The notes: generated by a model from the letters alone, not told the origin. Positions 20,155 through 28,978 are shown, numbered from the stretch's first letter. The stretch is 64,000 nt of DNA from Unio delphinus (GCA_029339505.1 JAQISU010000123.1:3952501-4016500), one strand, 5' to 3'. A program made the numbers and translations.

Positions 20155-20185
20155 ATTGAAAAATTGTTTCTGATTTCAAATAATG
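20155..20185 (+). promoter_or_regulatory. 31-bp start-codon leader motif, copy 2
   Basis: Identical over 31 bp to 19081-19111 and placed identically relative to the next gene's ATG at 20183. Confidence 0.6.
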
Positions 20186-20620
20186 ATCATACACTACAAT
20201 CATGATAAACCAACCCCCGTCTACGTAGTTAATTCACGGTTTCCGGTTTATAGAGCATACTACGGAGATGGTTTAGGCAATACCATTGAAGAGTTATTTG
20301 CGAGAATGGCTCCAAAAGTGATGCCGTTGGCTAAACAATTATCAATGAAAGCAATTGATGTTATTCGTGATAAGGGGATTAGTGCTGTTGGAGATTTTGC
20401 CGGGAAAGCGTTTTCAGCCGCGAAGAATAAATTAACATCATTAGTGAAATCACGGATGAAATCTAAAGGATTTTCAAAACCGTTACCGTCTACAGCGGAA
20501 ATGCCTGCAAGTGTTAGTAGAATTATAAATAACGCAGTAGATGAAAAATTAGCGTCGATGGTTTTAACCCCCGACCCAAATATGATAGCAGGAAGTGGCT
20601 TTAAAAAACTACGACGATGA
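20183..20620 (+). CDS. glycine/basic capsid-associated protein (pVI-like or core, tentative)
   Basis: 145 residues. 'YYGDGLGNTIEELFARMAPKVMPLAKQ' then an amphipathic helical stretch and 'KLTSLVKSRMKSKG', a basic tail and 'GSGFKKLRR' at the end. This pattern (GxGLG, then amphipathic helix, basic) is shared by small virion proteins of adintovirus-like elements and recalls adenovirus pVI/core proteins. It sits directly before the capsid gene. The E2 version has 150 residues, differing by small indels near the C-terminus. Confidence 0.6.
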   Translation: MIIHYNHDKPTPVYVVNSRFPVYRAYYGDGLGNTIEELFARMAPKVMPLAKQLSMKAIDVIRDKGISAVGDFAGKAFSAAKNKLTSLVKSRMKSKGFSKPLPSTAEMPASVSRIINNAVDEKLASMVLTPDPNMIAGSGFKKLRR

Positions 20621-20628
20621 GAATGGAA

Positions 20629-20644
20629 AAATCGTTTACGATTT
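20629..20644. repeat. micro-palindrome AAATCGTTTACGATTT
   Basis: Seven-base arms around a TT centre between two structural genes. E2 has a longer, altered palindromic cluster at the same place (about 49428-49466). Confidence 0.75.
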
Positions 20645-20674
20645 CACTATTTAGACTCTGATAAATAGAATAAA

Positions 20675-22087
20675 ATGTTCAAACAGTCATGTGATCCAGC
20701 ATTTGATATAGACGCCCCAGTTGGCAAGGATGATTCTGTACGCGATTATCAATATTACGCCTATCATGCAATAGACCCAAATAGTCGAGCAAGAATTGAA
20801 CTTCAAGTCCATGATACCAGTAAATACTTTTTGCCCTGTGAAGCGTTTATTGAAGTAGAAGGAGAAATTGTAACAGCTGCTGATACTCCTGCTGTACCAG
20901 CACTGTATCCAGCTGGTACTCAAGTCGGTTTTGTCAATAATGGTATCATGGCGTTATTTGAGAGTGCAAAATATCTCATTGATGGAAAAGAAATTGAGGC
21001 GATAGATCGCGATGTTGATGTGGCTACAACAATAATAGGGTTAGCGAGATATTCCGATGATTATACAAGATCAGCAGGACCCTCTATGATGTTTGCAAAA
21101 GATGCTACAAATACCGCTGGAGGAAATCAATTTGTTGTAAGACGACCAAAAAAACGTGATAATAGTGATGCTGATGTCGAGAATATGATTATAAACAAAG
21201 ATGATAATTTCAATCTAGGAGCTGCAACACGAAACGCAATGTTGCAAGGAGCGCGTAAATCATTTTCATGCGCGATTCCACTGCATCATATATTTGGATT
21301 CTGTAGAAACGTCCGAAAAGTTATCTACGGGGCGAAGCATACAGTATCGCTTGTACGAAAAAGTGATGATAGTGACACAATCTGGAGGATTCCAGCAGAT
21401 GCTGCAAATCTCAATGCTGATGCTGGTAAAGTCAATTTAACAAAAATATCATTGTGGATGCCAGTGTTGACTCCAGCAATCACCGCAGAAGGACGATTAC
21501 TATCATTTATGGACCAAGGAGGAAAATCATTACTAAGTTGGCTAACCGTGAGTACAGATGTTAAACAATCAAATGTTAATAATGTGTTTACGTGGAACCT
21601 AGCATCAAAACAGGGCACTGCTGCGCCACGTCATATATTCGTAGCGTTACAGGATAACACACGAGTTGGCGATCAACGTTTCAGTCATATGATATTTGAT
21701 CAATTAGGTGTGAAAGACGTCTCACTGAGAATAAACGGCCAACAGGAACCATCCGAGGATATACAACTTAATTACACAGAAAATCATATTGCACGAGTTT
21801 ATCATCGTCTGTTGTCATTTATGGCACGCGACCAAAATGTCGATACTGGTTTGCAAATATCACAATTTGATTTTAAGAATCTATATCCGATCTATTACTT
21901 TTCGCTGGAACATCTCGATTTAACAAGACAGTCTGTCGTTGATATACACTTTAGAGCTAATGTGACTCGTCCTGGTGCTATTGCTAATTATAGAGCGGTT
22001 GCTGTCATTCTCAGTGATAAATCAATGCTACTTGAAGGTGTTGGTGGAAGAATGAGAGTGGTAGATGCACCAGTGGAAAATCTTTGA
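20675..22087 (+). CDS. putative double-jelly-roll major capsid protein
   Basis: 470 residues, the largest clean virion gene. Beta-rich with landmarks 'RIELQVHDTSKYFLPCEAF', 'FVNNGIMALFESAKYLID', 'IPLHHIFGFCRNVRKVIYG', 'KISLWMPVLTPAI' and 'DFKNLYPIYYFSLEHLDL'. I associate this pattern with capsid proteins of one branch of invertebrate Polinton-like elements, distinct from the branch starting 'ELDLFSLPPT'. Position between the core-type genes fits. The fold is inferred, not modelled. Very similar in E2 (472 residues), with changes mainly at residues 68-78 and 235-250, likely surface loops. Confidence 0.8.
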   Translation: MFKQSCDPAFDIDAPVGKDDSVRDYQYYAYHAIDPNSRARIELQVHDTSKYFLPCEAFIEVEGEIVTAADTPAVPALYPAGTQVGFVNNGIMALFESAKYLIDGKEIEAIDRDVDVATTIIGLARYSDDYTRSAGPSMMFAKDATNTAGGNQFVVRRPKKRDNSDADVENMIINKDDNFNLGAATRNAMLQGARKSFSCAIPLHHIFGFCRNVRKVIYGAKHTVSLVRKSDDSDTIWRIPADAANLNADAGKVNLTKISLWMPVLTPAITAEGRLLSFMDQGGKSLLSWLTVSTDVKQSNVNNVFTWNLASKQGTAAPRHIFVALQDNTRVGDQRFSHMIFDQLGVKDVSLRINGQQEPSEDIQLNYTENHIARVYHRLLSFMARDQNVDTGLQISQFDFKNLYPIYYFSLEHLDLTRQSVVDIHFRANVTRPGAIANYRAVAVILSDKSMLLEGVGGRMRVVDAPVENL

Positions 22088-22137
22088 TTGATTTTCTCGA
22101 TTTTTCATTGAATTAGAATCAATCAATTATGTATAAC

Positions 22138-22647
22138 ATGTCATATAGTGCTATTAGTGTTGCGTTAACTCCCGGTCAATTAAAAAAATTGCAGTCGGAA
22201 TCAGCTAAAAAATGTGGAACCACAATCACGTTGAAACCCAACCAAATGACTGGTGGTGCAAATAAACTATCGCTGACAACTCTTCAGGTGAAACATTTCA
22301 ATGATGCACTTGCAGCCAAAAAAGGTGTTCAGATTACTCTCTCTGCGGCTGCAATCAAAAATATGATTAAAACAGGCGGTATATTTCCGTTGTTAGCTGC
22401 GATTCCAGCATTGATTGCAGCAGCAGCCCCAGCGGTGGCTAAAGCGGCAGCGTTAGGAGCCGTTGGTACTGCAGCAGGAATGGCACTAAAGAAGGCAACT
22501 GGGAAAGGATATAAAAAAAAGGGAAAGGGTCTAAGACTACCAGGAACCCCGTATTCGTGGTACAGCGGAAAGGGTCTAAGACTACCAGGAACCCCGTATT
22601 CGTGGTACAGCGGAAAGGGTCTAAGACTACCAGGAACGATTTATTAA
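22138..22647 (+). CDS. pX-like virion core protein with C-terminal repeats
   Basis: 169 residues from the ATG at 22138; the earlier ATG at 22129 is out of use in E2, where that frame stops. N-terminal repeats of 'VALTPGQLKKLQ', 'ITLKPNQMTGG', 'LSLTTLQVKHF' and 'ITLSAAAIKNM' type, then a 'GGIFPLLAAIPALIAAAAP' hydrophobic segment (about 84-102) and a Lys-rich stretch. This is the pX/mu-like core protein of adintoviruses. The C-terminus holds two and a half copies of the 15-residue unit 'KGLRLPGTPYSWYSG' (45-bp DNA repeat). Confidence 0.82.
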   Translation: MSYSAISVALTPGQLKKLQSESAKKCGTTITLKPNQMTGGANKLSLTTLQVKHFNDALAAKKGVQITLSAAAIKNMIKTGGIFPLLAAIPALIAAAAPAVAKAAALGAVGTAAGMALKKATGKGYKKKGKGLRLPGTPYSWYSGKGLRLPGTPYSWYSGKGLRLPGTIY

Positions 22648-22685
22648 TTCAGGAACCTATGGTTCCCAAATCTTCGATGGTTCCT

Positions 22686-23141
22686 ATGTCCAATTTTGAT
22701 TTACTCGATGCTGCTAAAAAACTAGCGATTAAAAACTTCAGAGGTGTCTTTATGAAAGATCAATTACCACATCAACCAAACAACACTGAAACCGGAATCA
22801 TTAATTTAGATAACAGCACCGGACCTGGAACTCACTGGGTTGCATACGCTATTGATCCACGTGGGATTGTTTATTTCGATTCATATGGATTAGCCCCACC
22901 AAAAGAGTTTATGCGTTATATAAAAACCCTTCCAATGAAGACTTGGTATTCTACGCTACCAACACAACAAATGAATGACCCACCAATATGTGGCAGCGAA
23001 GTATTAAATGTCCTTAACGCTATTTCTAACTCCTTGAGTAACCCAAGCGGAAAACCACCACATGTTGTCGTGAATGAATACACTAGTAATCGCTGGAGAA
23101 AATCGAAGATTTTTCAACGAAGTCGTCAAAAACGATTTTAG
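22686..23141 (+). CDS. adenain-like cysteine protease (maturation protease)
   Basis: Cleaves virion precursors in adenoviruses and Polintons. 151 residues from the ATG at 22686 (MSNFDL), matching the E2 start; in-frame ATGs at 22659 and 22677 lie in a variable palindromic leader. Catalytic triad: His50 ('GTHWVAYAI'), Asp65 ('VYFDSYG') and Cys102 ('PPICGSEVL'), with Gln94/95 as the oxyanion residue. Somewhat short for the family. Near the C-terminus E1 has an in-frame 15-bp insert (KSKIF) built on a palindrome, absent from E2. Confidence 0.92.
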   Translation: MSNFDLLDAAKKLAIKNFRGVFMKDQLPHQPNNTETGIINLDNSTGPGTHWVAYAIDPRGIVYFDSYGLAPPKEFMRYIKTLPMKTWYSTLPTQQMNDPPICGSEVLNVLNAISNSLSNPSGKPPHVVVNEYTSNRWRKSKIFQRSRQKRF

Positions 23142-23165
23142 AGAGAGAAAGAGTTTTACAATAAC

Positions 23166-24557
23166 ATGATTGATATTTGGGGGAGATCTTTGAAACCCAA
23201 ACCCGATGGCACTGCACCACCTGATTCTGTCAAGGATATAAAAAAAATAATTGAAGATGAAATCGCTGAGACGTTGAACTTAACAAATGTTGATCCTAAT
23301 GAAATAGTTGTATTTCAAGACAAACAGGGTAAATTGAAATCCAGTGATGTGTCATTGAATGACATTTTGATACGGCAGCGCGACGCCGCTGAAAACTCTA
23401 TTGCGCTGTATTCCAACGACGGACGACTTAAACCAGGCGCACTTGTATCTACGATCACCGACGCGATTGCTACCAACGAACGTGAGCTGAATGATCTTAT
23501 AAGAGGTTATAATAATTTTCGCAAAAATGTCATACATAAATTCTTTGGAACACCGCTTGTGGTTGGCATGACTCTCGCTGAAATTAAAAACTATCTATCG
23601 CTATTCTTTTTTAACAAGGACGCGGGAAGGATGATGAATGAAAATGAAATCAAGGCAAATTATCTCGAGATTTCTAAACTAATAGAAGATCAAAAACCCA
23701 CTAACGACGTCATTGTTAAGTTTTTTGGAACCCCGCTTGTGGCAGGCATGACTCTCGCTGAAATCAGTGAGTTTATCGGCAAGCACACTCACAATGCCTA
23801 CATCGCTAATAGTTTATTTGGTGTCCCGGCTACATCTACGATGACTCTCAAAGATATTAATATGTTTATGATGAGACAAACAACACTTAATACCATCGTT
23901 GATAGATTTCTAGGGAGAACACCTGTTTCTGAAACCACATCGTTGACAGGCCCGACCCTCGCTGAAATTAAAAGCGCTATTGACGAACAAAAGCTCACCA
24001 ACGAGTTTGTTAAAAATTTCTTTGAGGGCAGTAGCCTCCAAGATATCACGACGAAATTTTCTAACATCGACAACCATATTAAAACCCAAGCACGGATTAG
24101 AATCAACGAACTTCTGGTTTCATTCTTTTCTGACAGGTGGGGGGGAACAATAGATCCTGCCAGAATCAGGGTAAATTATCTCGATATTTCCAACGATCTT
24201 CTTGAACTAAAAGAAAACTTTGAAAGTATAAAAATTCCGCACAAAAAACCTAAAAATATCGTGTATACGATCAAACATGGAATCGAGGATTGGATAAGAG
24301 ACAAAGCTCCTAGAATTACCATCGATCTCTTGTGGGATGAGGGGGAAGTGAAGGTTGATGGTATCTATAGGTTAACGTGGGCCTCTATCGATCAATTTAA
24401 TATGATCATGAACAATAGAACCTACTCTGGTGGCGTCGCGACGTTAATTATCGAGACTGGCATAACACCAGAATTTCACTTCGTCGCGGTTAATAGCTCC
24501 ACCATTAGATCAAAAATAGCCTGGTGTATAGAACTCGTAGATCATTTTTCCGGCTGA
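23166..24557 (+). CDS. fibre/spike-like protein, long-shaft version
   Basis: 463 residues. The first 85 or so residues are conserved with E2 ('MIDIWGRSLKPKPDGTAPP...'), suitable for capsid attachment. A repetitive, helical shaft follows, with 'FFGTPLVVGMTLAEI', 'FFGTPLVAGMTLAEI' and diverged 'LFGVPATSTMTLKDI' units. The C-terminal 110 residues are beta-rich ('IVYTIKHG...', 'VDGIYRLTWA') and comparable only in outline to E2, like a receptor-binding head. No family identified; the call rests on architecture, position and variability. Confidence 0.6.
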   Translation: MIDIWGRSLKPKPDGTAPPDSVKDIKKIIEDEIAETLNLTNVDPNEIVVFQDKQGKLKSSDVSLNDILIRQRDAAENSIALYSNDGRLKPGALVSTITDAIATNERELNDLIRGYNNFRKNVIHKFFGTPLVVGMTLAEIKNYLSLFFFNKDAGRMMNENEIKANYLEISKLIEDQKPTNDVIVKFFGTPLVAGMTLAEISEFIGKHTHNAYIANSLFGVPATSTMTLKDINMFMMRQTTLNTIVDRFLGRTPVSETTSLTGPTLAEIKSAIDEQKLTNEFVKNFFEGSSLQDITTKFSNIDNHIKTQARIRINELLVSFFSDRWGGTIDPARIRVNYLDISNDLLELKENFESIKIPHKKPKNIVYTIKHGIEDWIRDKAPRITIDLLWDEGEVKVDGIYRLTWASIDQFNMIMNNRTYSGGVATLIIETGITPEFHFVAVNSSTIRSKIAWCIELVDHFSG

Positions 24558-24594
24558 AGTACTAACAATTCCCGCGAACTTGAAAACACAATTG

Positions 24595-24610
24595 AAAACG
24601 CTAGCGTTTT
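24595..24610. repeat. 16-bp palindrome AAAACGCTAGCGTTTT
   Basis: Perfect palindrome 11 bp before the ATG at 24621. E2 has the nearly identical AAAACGCTAGTGTTTT at 52968-52983. Confidence 0.85.
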
Positions 24611-24620
24611 TAAAATAACA

Positions 24621-25166
24621 ATGATTTCATCAACTCAATGTCGCTATGATCAGGTCAGAGAATTTCAAAATAGACTCAAAACCCTCGCCGAGGAGTATCA
24701 AATAAAAATAAAAAAATACCGACGAAGAATCAACGCAATTGATATTACTATGTACTCGGTGTCAAGCGTTCTCGCTGGTGCCGGAATAATACTTGCATCG
24801 GTTACAATGATTGCCCCGGTCGTAGTTCCAATTTGCATTTCTGCGGTGGCTACAATCGGGGGTATATCAACCGGGATAGCAAAAAAGATATCATCATGCA
24901 GCCAGAGTAAACTGCAGAATTACTTAATTCAATTTCATATTGCATCAACCGCATATTCGCAGTTATCCCTGATGATATCGTCGTCACTCGATAATATAAT
25001 TATATCAGATAGTGAATTCTCAGCGATGGTCAGTATTTTTGATTCAGCGATATCAAAATTAGAGCAACAACATGAATATAATAACAATGACAACACCGAT
25101 GGAATCAGAAAACACGAACCCAAAAACCAAAATGATCTCAATAATCTCAACCATACCAGATTGTGA
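24621..25166 (+). CDS. two-pass membrane protein
   Basis: 181 residues: a charged N-terminal helix (about 1-40, 'RYDQVREFQNRLKTL'), two hydrophobic segments at about 42-60 and 62-85 ('GAGIILASVTMIAPVVVPI', 'ISAVATIGGISTG'), then a helical tail. Resembles a membrane protein type seen in cnidarian and mollusc adintovirus-like elements; function unknown. Its C-terminal coding region overlaps the next small frame and was duplicated in tandem with a 151-bp offset. Confidence 0.7.
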   Translation: MISSTQCRYDQVREFQNRLKTLAEEYQIKIKKYRRRINAIDITMYSVSSVLAGAGIILASVTMIAPVVVPICISAVATIGGISTGIAKKISSCSQSKLQNYLIQFHIASTAYSQLSLMISSSLDNIIISDSEFSAMVSIFDSAISKLEQQHEYNNNDNTDGIRKHEPKNQNDLNNLNHTRL

Positions 25167-25335
25167 GTTCTCAGTGATGGTCATTATTTATGATTCCGCG
25201 GTGTCAAAATTAGAAATACAACATGAGTATAATAACAATGACGACACCGATGGAATTACTTCAACAAATAGTGGAGAACACGAACCCAGTACAAACAAGC
25301 ATGATATCAATAACATCAACGGAACCCGAGTTTAG
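25072..25335 (+). CDS. chimeric small frame created by tandem duplication
   Basis: 87 codons. The 151-bp tandem duplication (25014 versus 25165) covers the overlap of the membrane and penton genes. Because 151 is not a multiple of three, this frame starts like the penton N-terminus ('MTTPMESENTNP') and continues into a second copy of the membrane-protein C-terminus ('CEFSVMVIIYDSAVSKLE'). E2 has the same structure (53452-53709), so the frame predates the two insertions. Expression is unproven. Confidence 0.5.
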   Translation: MNIITMTTPMESENTNPKTKMISIISTIPDCEFSVMVIIYDSAVSKLEIQHEYNNNDDTDGITSTNSGEHEPSTNKHDINNINGTRV

Positions 25336-26572
25336 TGTGAATTTCCCTAGCCCAGTCCCCGTGAAGGAGATAGCGCTAGCAAAACTACGAGTGTATCACA
25401 GTTGGCCTAATATCAGATCAAAATCATTTGGTGGTCAACAACCCAATAATTCTTTAGTGTTTGCAAATAAGAATAAACCCGACGGAACCCCAGACTGGAA
25501 CGTTGTTTCCATACCAACCGGATCATACCAAATCGAACAAATCAATAATGAATTCGCGCGTAGAATAAAATCGATTACTGGAAAAGAATCAAAAATCGCT
25601 ATAACAGTTCATGAGCCGACGCTATCATCCGCAATTGAGATAAGCACAGAAGGATACGTCGTAGATATCTATCAGAGTTCTATTAGAACCGTACTGGGAT
25701 GGCCTGAAAAACCACCGGAAAAATCCACCACCGACTTAACCACGGATGTACAATCATATCATGAAATCAATCCCAGTTATCGAGATGATTTATCTGATAT
25801 AAGAAAAGGAAAAATCGCCGATAGATTTATATTCACCAACAAAGACACATTGCAATGGGATTTTATCATTAAAAGAACAACCGACTCATCTGTTACTATT
25901 TCATTTACGCTAACTGACGTCCGTGGTTATTTTAATGAGATTAAACAATTATATGACACACAACTAGAACAACTACGGAAAACAAGATCGCAAAAACACG
26001 TTGAAATAATAAATCAACTTATATCGGACATGGAATATATCTATGAACTAATTATTCAAACAATAATTAATGACAACAGCGACAATAAACAACGATTCCT
26101 AACCGATTACAATATCACAGAAGACAATCTGCGTAATTTCAAGTTTCCGAAATACAACGCTGATGAATTAGCAAGAATTGTTAAAACCGATATCAAAGCG
26201 CTACAAAAATCAGATTCAACTGTCCTCCTCAAACATAATAATGATCCAGATGGTGGTGGTAGGCATATCGCTCCGTTCAACGTGAATATTTCAACGGTGA
26301 TTGCGCTTAATTTAGTATGTGATGTAATTGAAGGAAGCTATCAGATTAATCTAGAGCAATCAAATCAAGCTCAGCAGGGATATATTCTTTATTCGTTTGC
26401 ACCAATAGCTCCTCCAGGATTCCTAATTATTGAAAACCCAATTAATCCTGTCTACATGCGATGCCATAATAATTCATTAACCAGAATTAATTTCAAACTC
26501 ACCGACCAGTCAAATAATCTGATTGATTTACAAGAAGAGGTGTTAGCGATTAGTTTGTTTGTAAAGTCCTAA
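25223..26572 (+). CDS. penton-like minor capsid protein with variable insert
   Basis: 449 residues. The N-terminal part ('VNFPSPVPVKEIALAKLRVYHSWPNI', then 'SIPTGSYQIEQIN' and 'SSIRTVLGWPE') and the C-terminal 97 residues ('EGSYQINLEQSN...PPGFLIIENPINPVYMRC') match the split jelly-roll pattern of the Polinton penton protein. Between them, residues about 165-345 form a charged, helical insert that differs almost completely from E2. The insert probably sits on the capsid vertex surface. Overlaps the chimeric frame by 113 bp. Confidence 0.82.
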   Translation: MSIITMTTPMELLQQIVENTNPVQTSMISITSTEPEFSVNFPSPVPVKEIALAKLRVYHSWPNIRSKSFGGQQPNNSLVFANKNKPDGTPDWNVVSIPTGSYQIEQINNEFARRIKSITGKESKIAITVHEPTLSSAIEISTEGYVVDIYQSSIRTVLGWPEKPPEKSTTDLTTDVQSYHEINPSYRDDLSDIRKGKIADRFIFTNKDTLQWDFIIKRTTDSSVTISFTLTDVRGYFNEIKQLYDTQLEQLRKTRSQKHVEIINQLISDMEYIYELIIQTIINDNSDNKQRFLTDYNITEDNLRNFKFPKYNADELARIVKTDIKALQKSDSTVLLKHNNDPDGGGRHIAPFNVNISTVIALNLVCDVIEGSYQINLEQSNQAQQGYILYSFAPIAPPGFLIIENPINPVYMRCHNNSLTRINFKLTDQSNNLIDLQEEVLAISLFVKS

Positions 26573-26624
26573 GGACTTGATCAAATATTCGGTTAAAATC
26601 ATTTCTTATTTTTTGTTAACTTGT

Positions 26625-26853
26625 AGCAGCAGAGAGGGTGGATGACCACATCGTTGCGAGCAAAATTGATTAAAAAATCGTAAAATCTCCGTTTTTGCAA
26701 AAATGGAGACTTTTTTTTTGGTTAAATGAGATTTTGTTGGAAGCCTTATTTTTTGTCTGAAAACGTAGTCTATAGGCCATATTTTGCTCGAAAACATGAT
26801 CTGGAAGCCTTATTTTTGCTTGAAAACGTGGTCTGTTCACCCTCTCTGCTGCT
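26625..26853 (-). repeat. E1 right terminal inverted repeat
   Basis: 229 bp, reverse complement of the left TIR apart from about one base; ends CACCCTCTCTGCTGCT then the target duplication ATAAC. Confidence 0.95.
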
Positions 26854-26887
26854 ATAACAAAGCTTCCCAATTACGATCTGTACTTAC

Positions 26888-26975
26888 AGATGATGGCGGA
26901 AATGCACAAACGTATTTTTCTGAGGTGAGAAGGAACAAGTTAGCTGCAATCTTGCCAAAATCAAGCTCAGCAAAT
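26888..26975 (-). CDS. host gene exon (88 nt) beside provirus E1
   Basis: Minus strand acceptor 'ctttattctttcag' and consensus donor 'CATCT|gtaagtac'. The upstream exon ends with two spare bases; adding the first base here completes a codon and the rest stays open ('FAELDFGKIAANLFLL'). E1 lies 33 bp into the following intron. Family not recognised. Confidence 0.65.
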
Positions 26976-27025
26976 CTGAAAGAATAAAGAAAAAAGTATT
27001 TGTCATATCCATTGTCTTTTCTGTA

Positions 27026-27530
27026 CTAACAGTGTTCTATTCAATGTCTGTCAAGTCTCAACAGCGTCATATACAATGTCTGTCCGTCCTTTAACAGTGT
27101 CCTCTCTAGTGTCTGTCTAGTATTAACAGTGTCCTATCCAGTGTCTGTCCTGCTCTAACATAATATTAATGGATCTTCAAATTGTACGAATACTATGTGG
27201 AATAAATACGGAATGCCTTTCTCTGTATCAGCTCTAATTCAAATACATGCGGAATGTCTTTCTTTGTATCATCTCTATGTCTAATAAAATACGGAGTACC
27301 TTTCTTTTCTAGCAACTCTATATCGAATAAATACGGAATGACTTTATCTGTATCAACTCTGTATCAAATAAATATTGAATGACTATATCTGTATTAACTC
27401 TATATTGAATAAATACGGAATGACTTTATCTCTATCAACTCTGTATCAAATAAACATGGAATGAATTTGTCGGTATCAACTCTGTATCAAATAAATATGG
27501 AAGGCGTTTATCTGCTATTAACTCGTTTGG
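27026..27530. repeat. two adjacent minisatellites (~32 bp and ~37 bp)
   Basis: 27026-27165 repeats 'aacagtgtcctatccagtgtctgtc' about four times. 27180-27530 repeats 'aataaatacggaatgactttatctgtatcaactctgtatc'-like units about eight times; two more units occur at 28315-28390. Confidence 0.85.
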
Positions 27531-28078
27531 GTTTGTTTCCCGGCTACAAATAAAAGAAAAACTACTTTGCGCGTCGATACAATTTTATAGCAGCAGCTCG
27601 AGACACGGTCTTGAAATGTTAAAATCCCTAATTCACATACAACTCGAATCACAAAAGTTTAAAATTCTACAATGTAACATGCACTATTTACTTAAAGAGC
27701 ATTATCGTGGAATTGTTAGGATTGAATTTTTAGTAAAATGAATAATGTAAAGTGGCATATACCGAATTTCTCACAATTTTAAATTAATCCACTTAATAAT
27801 TTCATTATCGAGTCTGTTCTTGGAGCATTCAATGAACGATGCTTTACCGAAAATGTGTAAAAAAATTAAAGGCTGTAAAATTGCTAAATTTGACTTCTGA
27901 TAACTGACAAAACTGATTTATATTAATAAAATAATTGTGAATTTGAGTCCCTTTTTAAGACTTTGAATGGAGACTGGTTGTGTTTGGGGGACAAATAAGA
28001 GAAAAATCACTTGTTTCATTGAAATGATTGTGTAGGTATATCCTCACTTGATTATTTGACTTATTGCATATAACTTAC

Positions 28079-28176
28079 GGATTTTCTGTCTTGCGAATTT
28101 TTGATAAATTCGCAAAACCGCCTGCAATCTTCTGCACCAGCAGTTCTTTCACTTCTTCTTCCAACAACTTCGCAAT
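28079..28176 (-). CDS. host gene exon (98 nt), coiled-coil-like
   Basis: Acceptor 'catatttactttag', donor 'AATCC|gtaagtt', open frame in phase 0 with 'IAKLLEEEVKELLVQKIAGG'. Ends with two spare bases, matching the next exon at 26975. Rich in Glu and Lys, likely helical. Confidence 0.7.
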
Positions 28177-28479
28177 CTAAAGTAAATATGAGAAGCCAGG
28201 GTTATTCCGAATATCTTCCTTCTTTTGACTTGTTTTAGTTCGTTTTGCAGAGACAGCATTTCATAAATAGCAAATGATTTAACAACCTGCAACTTTCTCT
28301 GTATCAACTCCATATCGACTAAATACGGAATGCCTTTCTCTGTATCAACTCTGCATCTAATACATACGGAATGCCTTTATCTTCTAGCAACTCTAAGAAA
28401 ATGTCATTCTTCGATTTATGCACATCTACTTTGGTATTTCGAAAAGTTCGTAGACAAATTATTGAGGAGTGACAATGAA

Positions 28480-28665
28480 ATTTCAATTTAATTATGTGCA
28501 GTGACCAATGCAATTCTCTTTAATGCTGTGGAGGGACCAATGAAATTTCCAGTAATTATGTTGAGTGACCAATGAAATTTCCTGTACTTCTTTGGAGTAG
28601 CCAATTAAATCTTCTCTTATTCTGTGGAGGGACCAATAAAATTTCCTGTAATGCTGCAAACCTGA
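28480..28665. repeat. ~45-bp tandem repeat
   Basis: About four diverged units containing 'gaccaatgaaatttcctgtaatt'. Minus-strand frames across it are repetitive artefacts. Confidence 0.75.
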
Positions 28666-28877
28666 CCAGATAATGATAGCTTTATACTTTGCATCACACT
28701 TGAACACCAGTTTAGCATGTACCAACCCTACCCCAACCTTTCAAACAAGCATTGACAAGATTTAGAGACACAAAATATATATTTTTCAGGTTGCCAAGTC
28801 TTGACCCGTCGCATGACTCGAAGTCAACCCTTTATTAGCGATGCATTAATCTTGGACCAATAAATGTGGCAGCCCGC

Positions 28878-28978
<101 letters not shown>

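Larger units (their letters stand above)
11199..26853. mobile_element. provirus E1, Polinton/adintovirus-like, 15.66 kb
   Basis: Bounded by 229-bp terminal inverted repeats and a perfect 5-bp target duplication, ATAAC (11194-11198 and 26854-26858). It carries the hallmark set of Polinton/adintovirus-type elements: FtsK/A32-like ATPase, retrovirus-like integrase, family-B polymerase, adenain-like protease, pX-like core protein and capsid proteins. Unusual additions are an SF1 helicase fused to the polymerase, an HNH module, a parvovirus-type phospholipase A2 and a homing-type HNH nuclease. It lies in an intron of a minus-strand host gene. A few genes carry single-base frame breaks, so it may be recently inactivated or affected by homopolymer errors. 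Confidence 0.93.

Noticed and set aside
20675..22087. The classical Maverick capsid type (ELDLFSLPPT branch)
   Set aside because: None of that branch's landmarks are present; the sequence follows a different pattern, so only a general capsid call is made.
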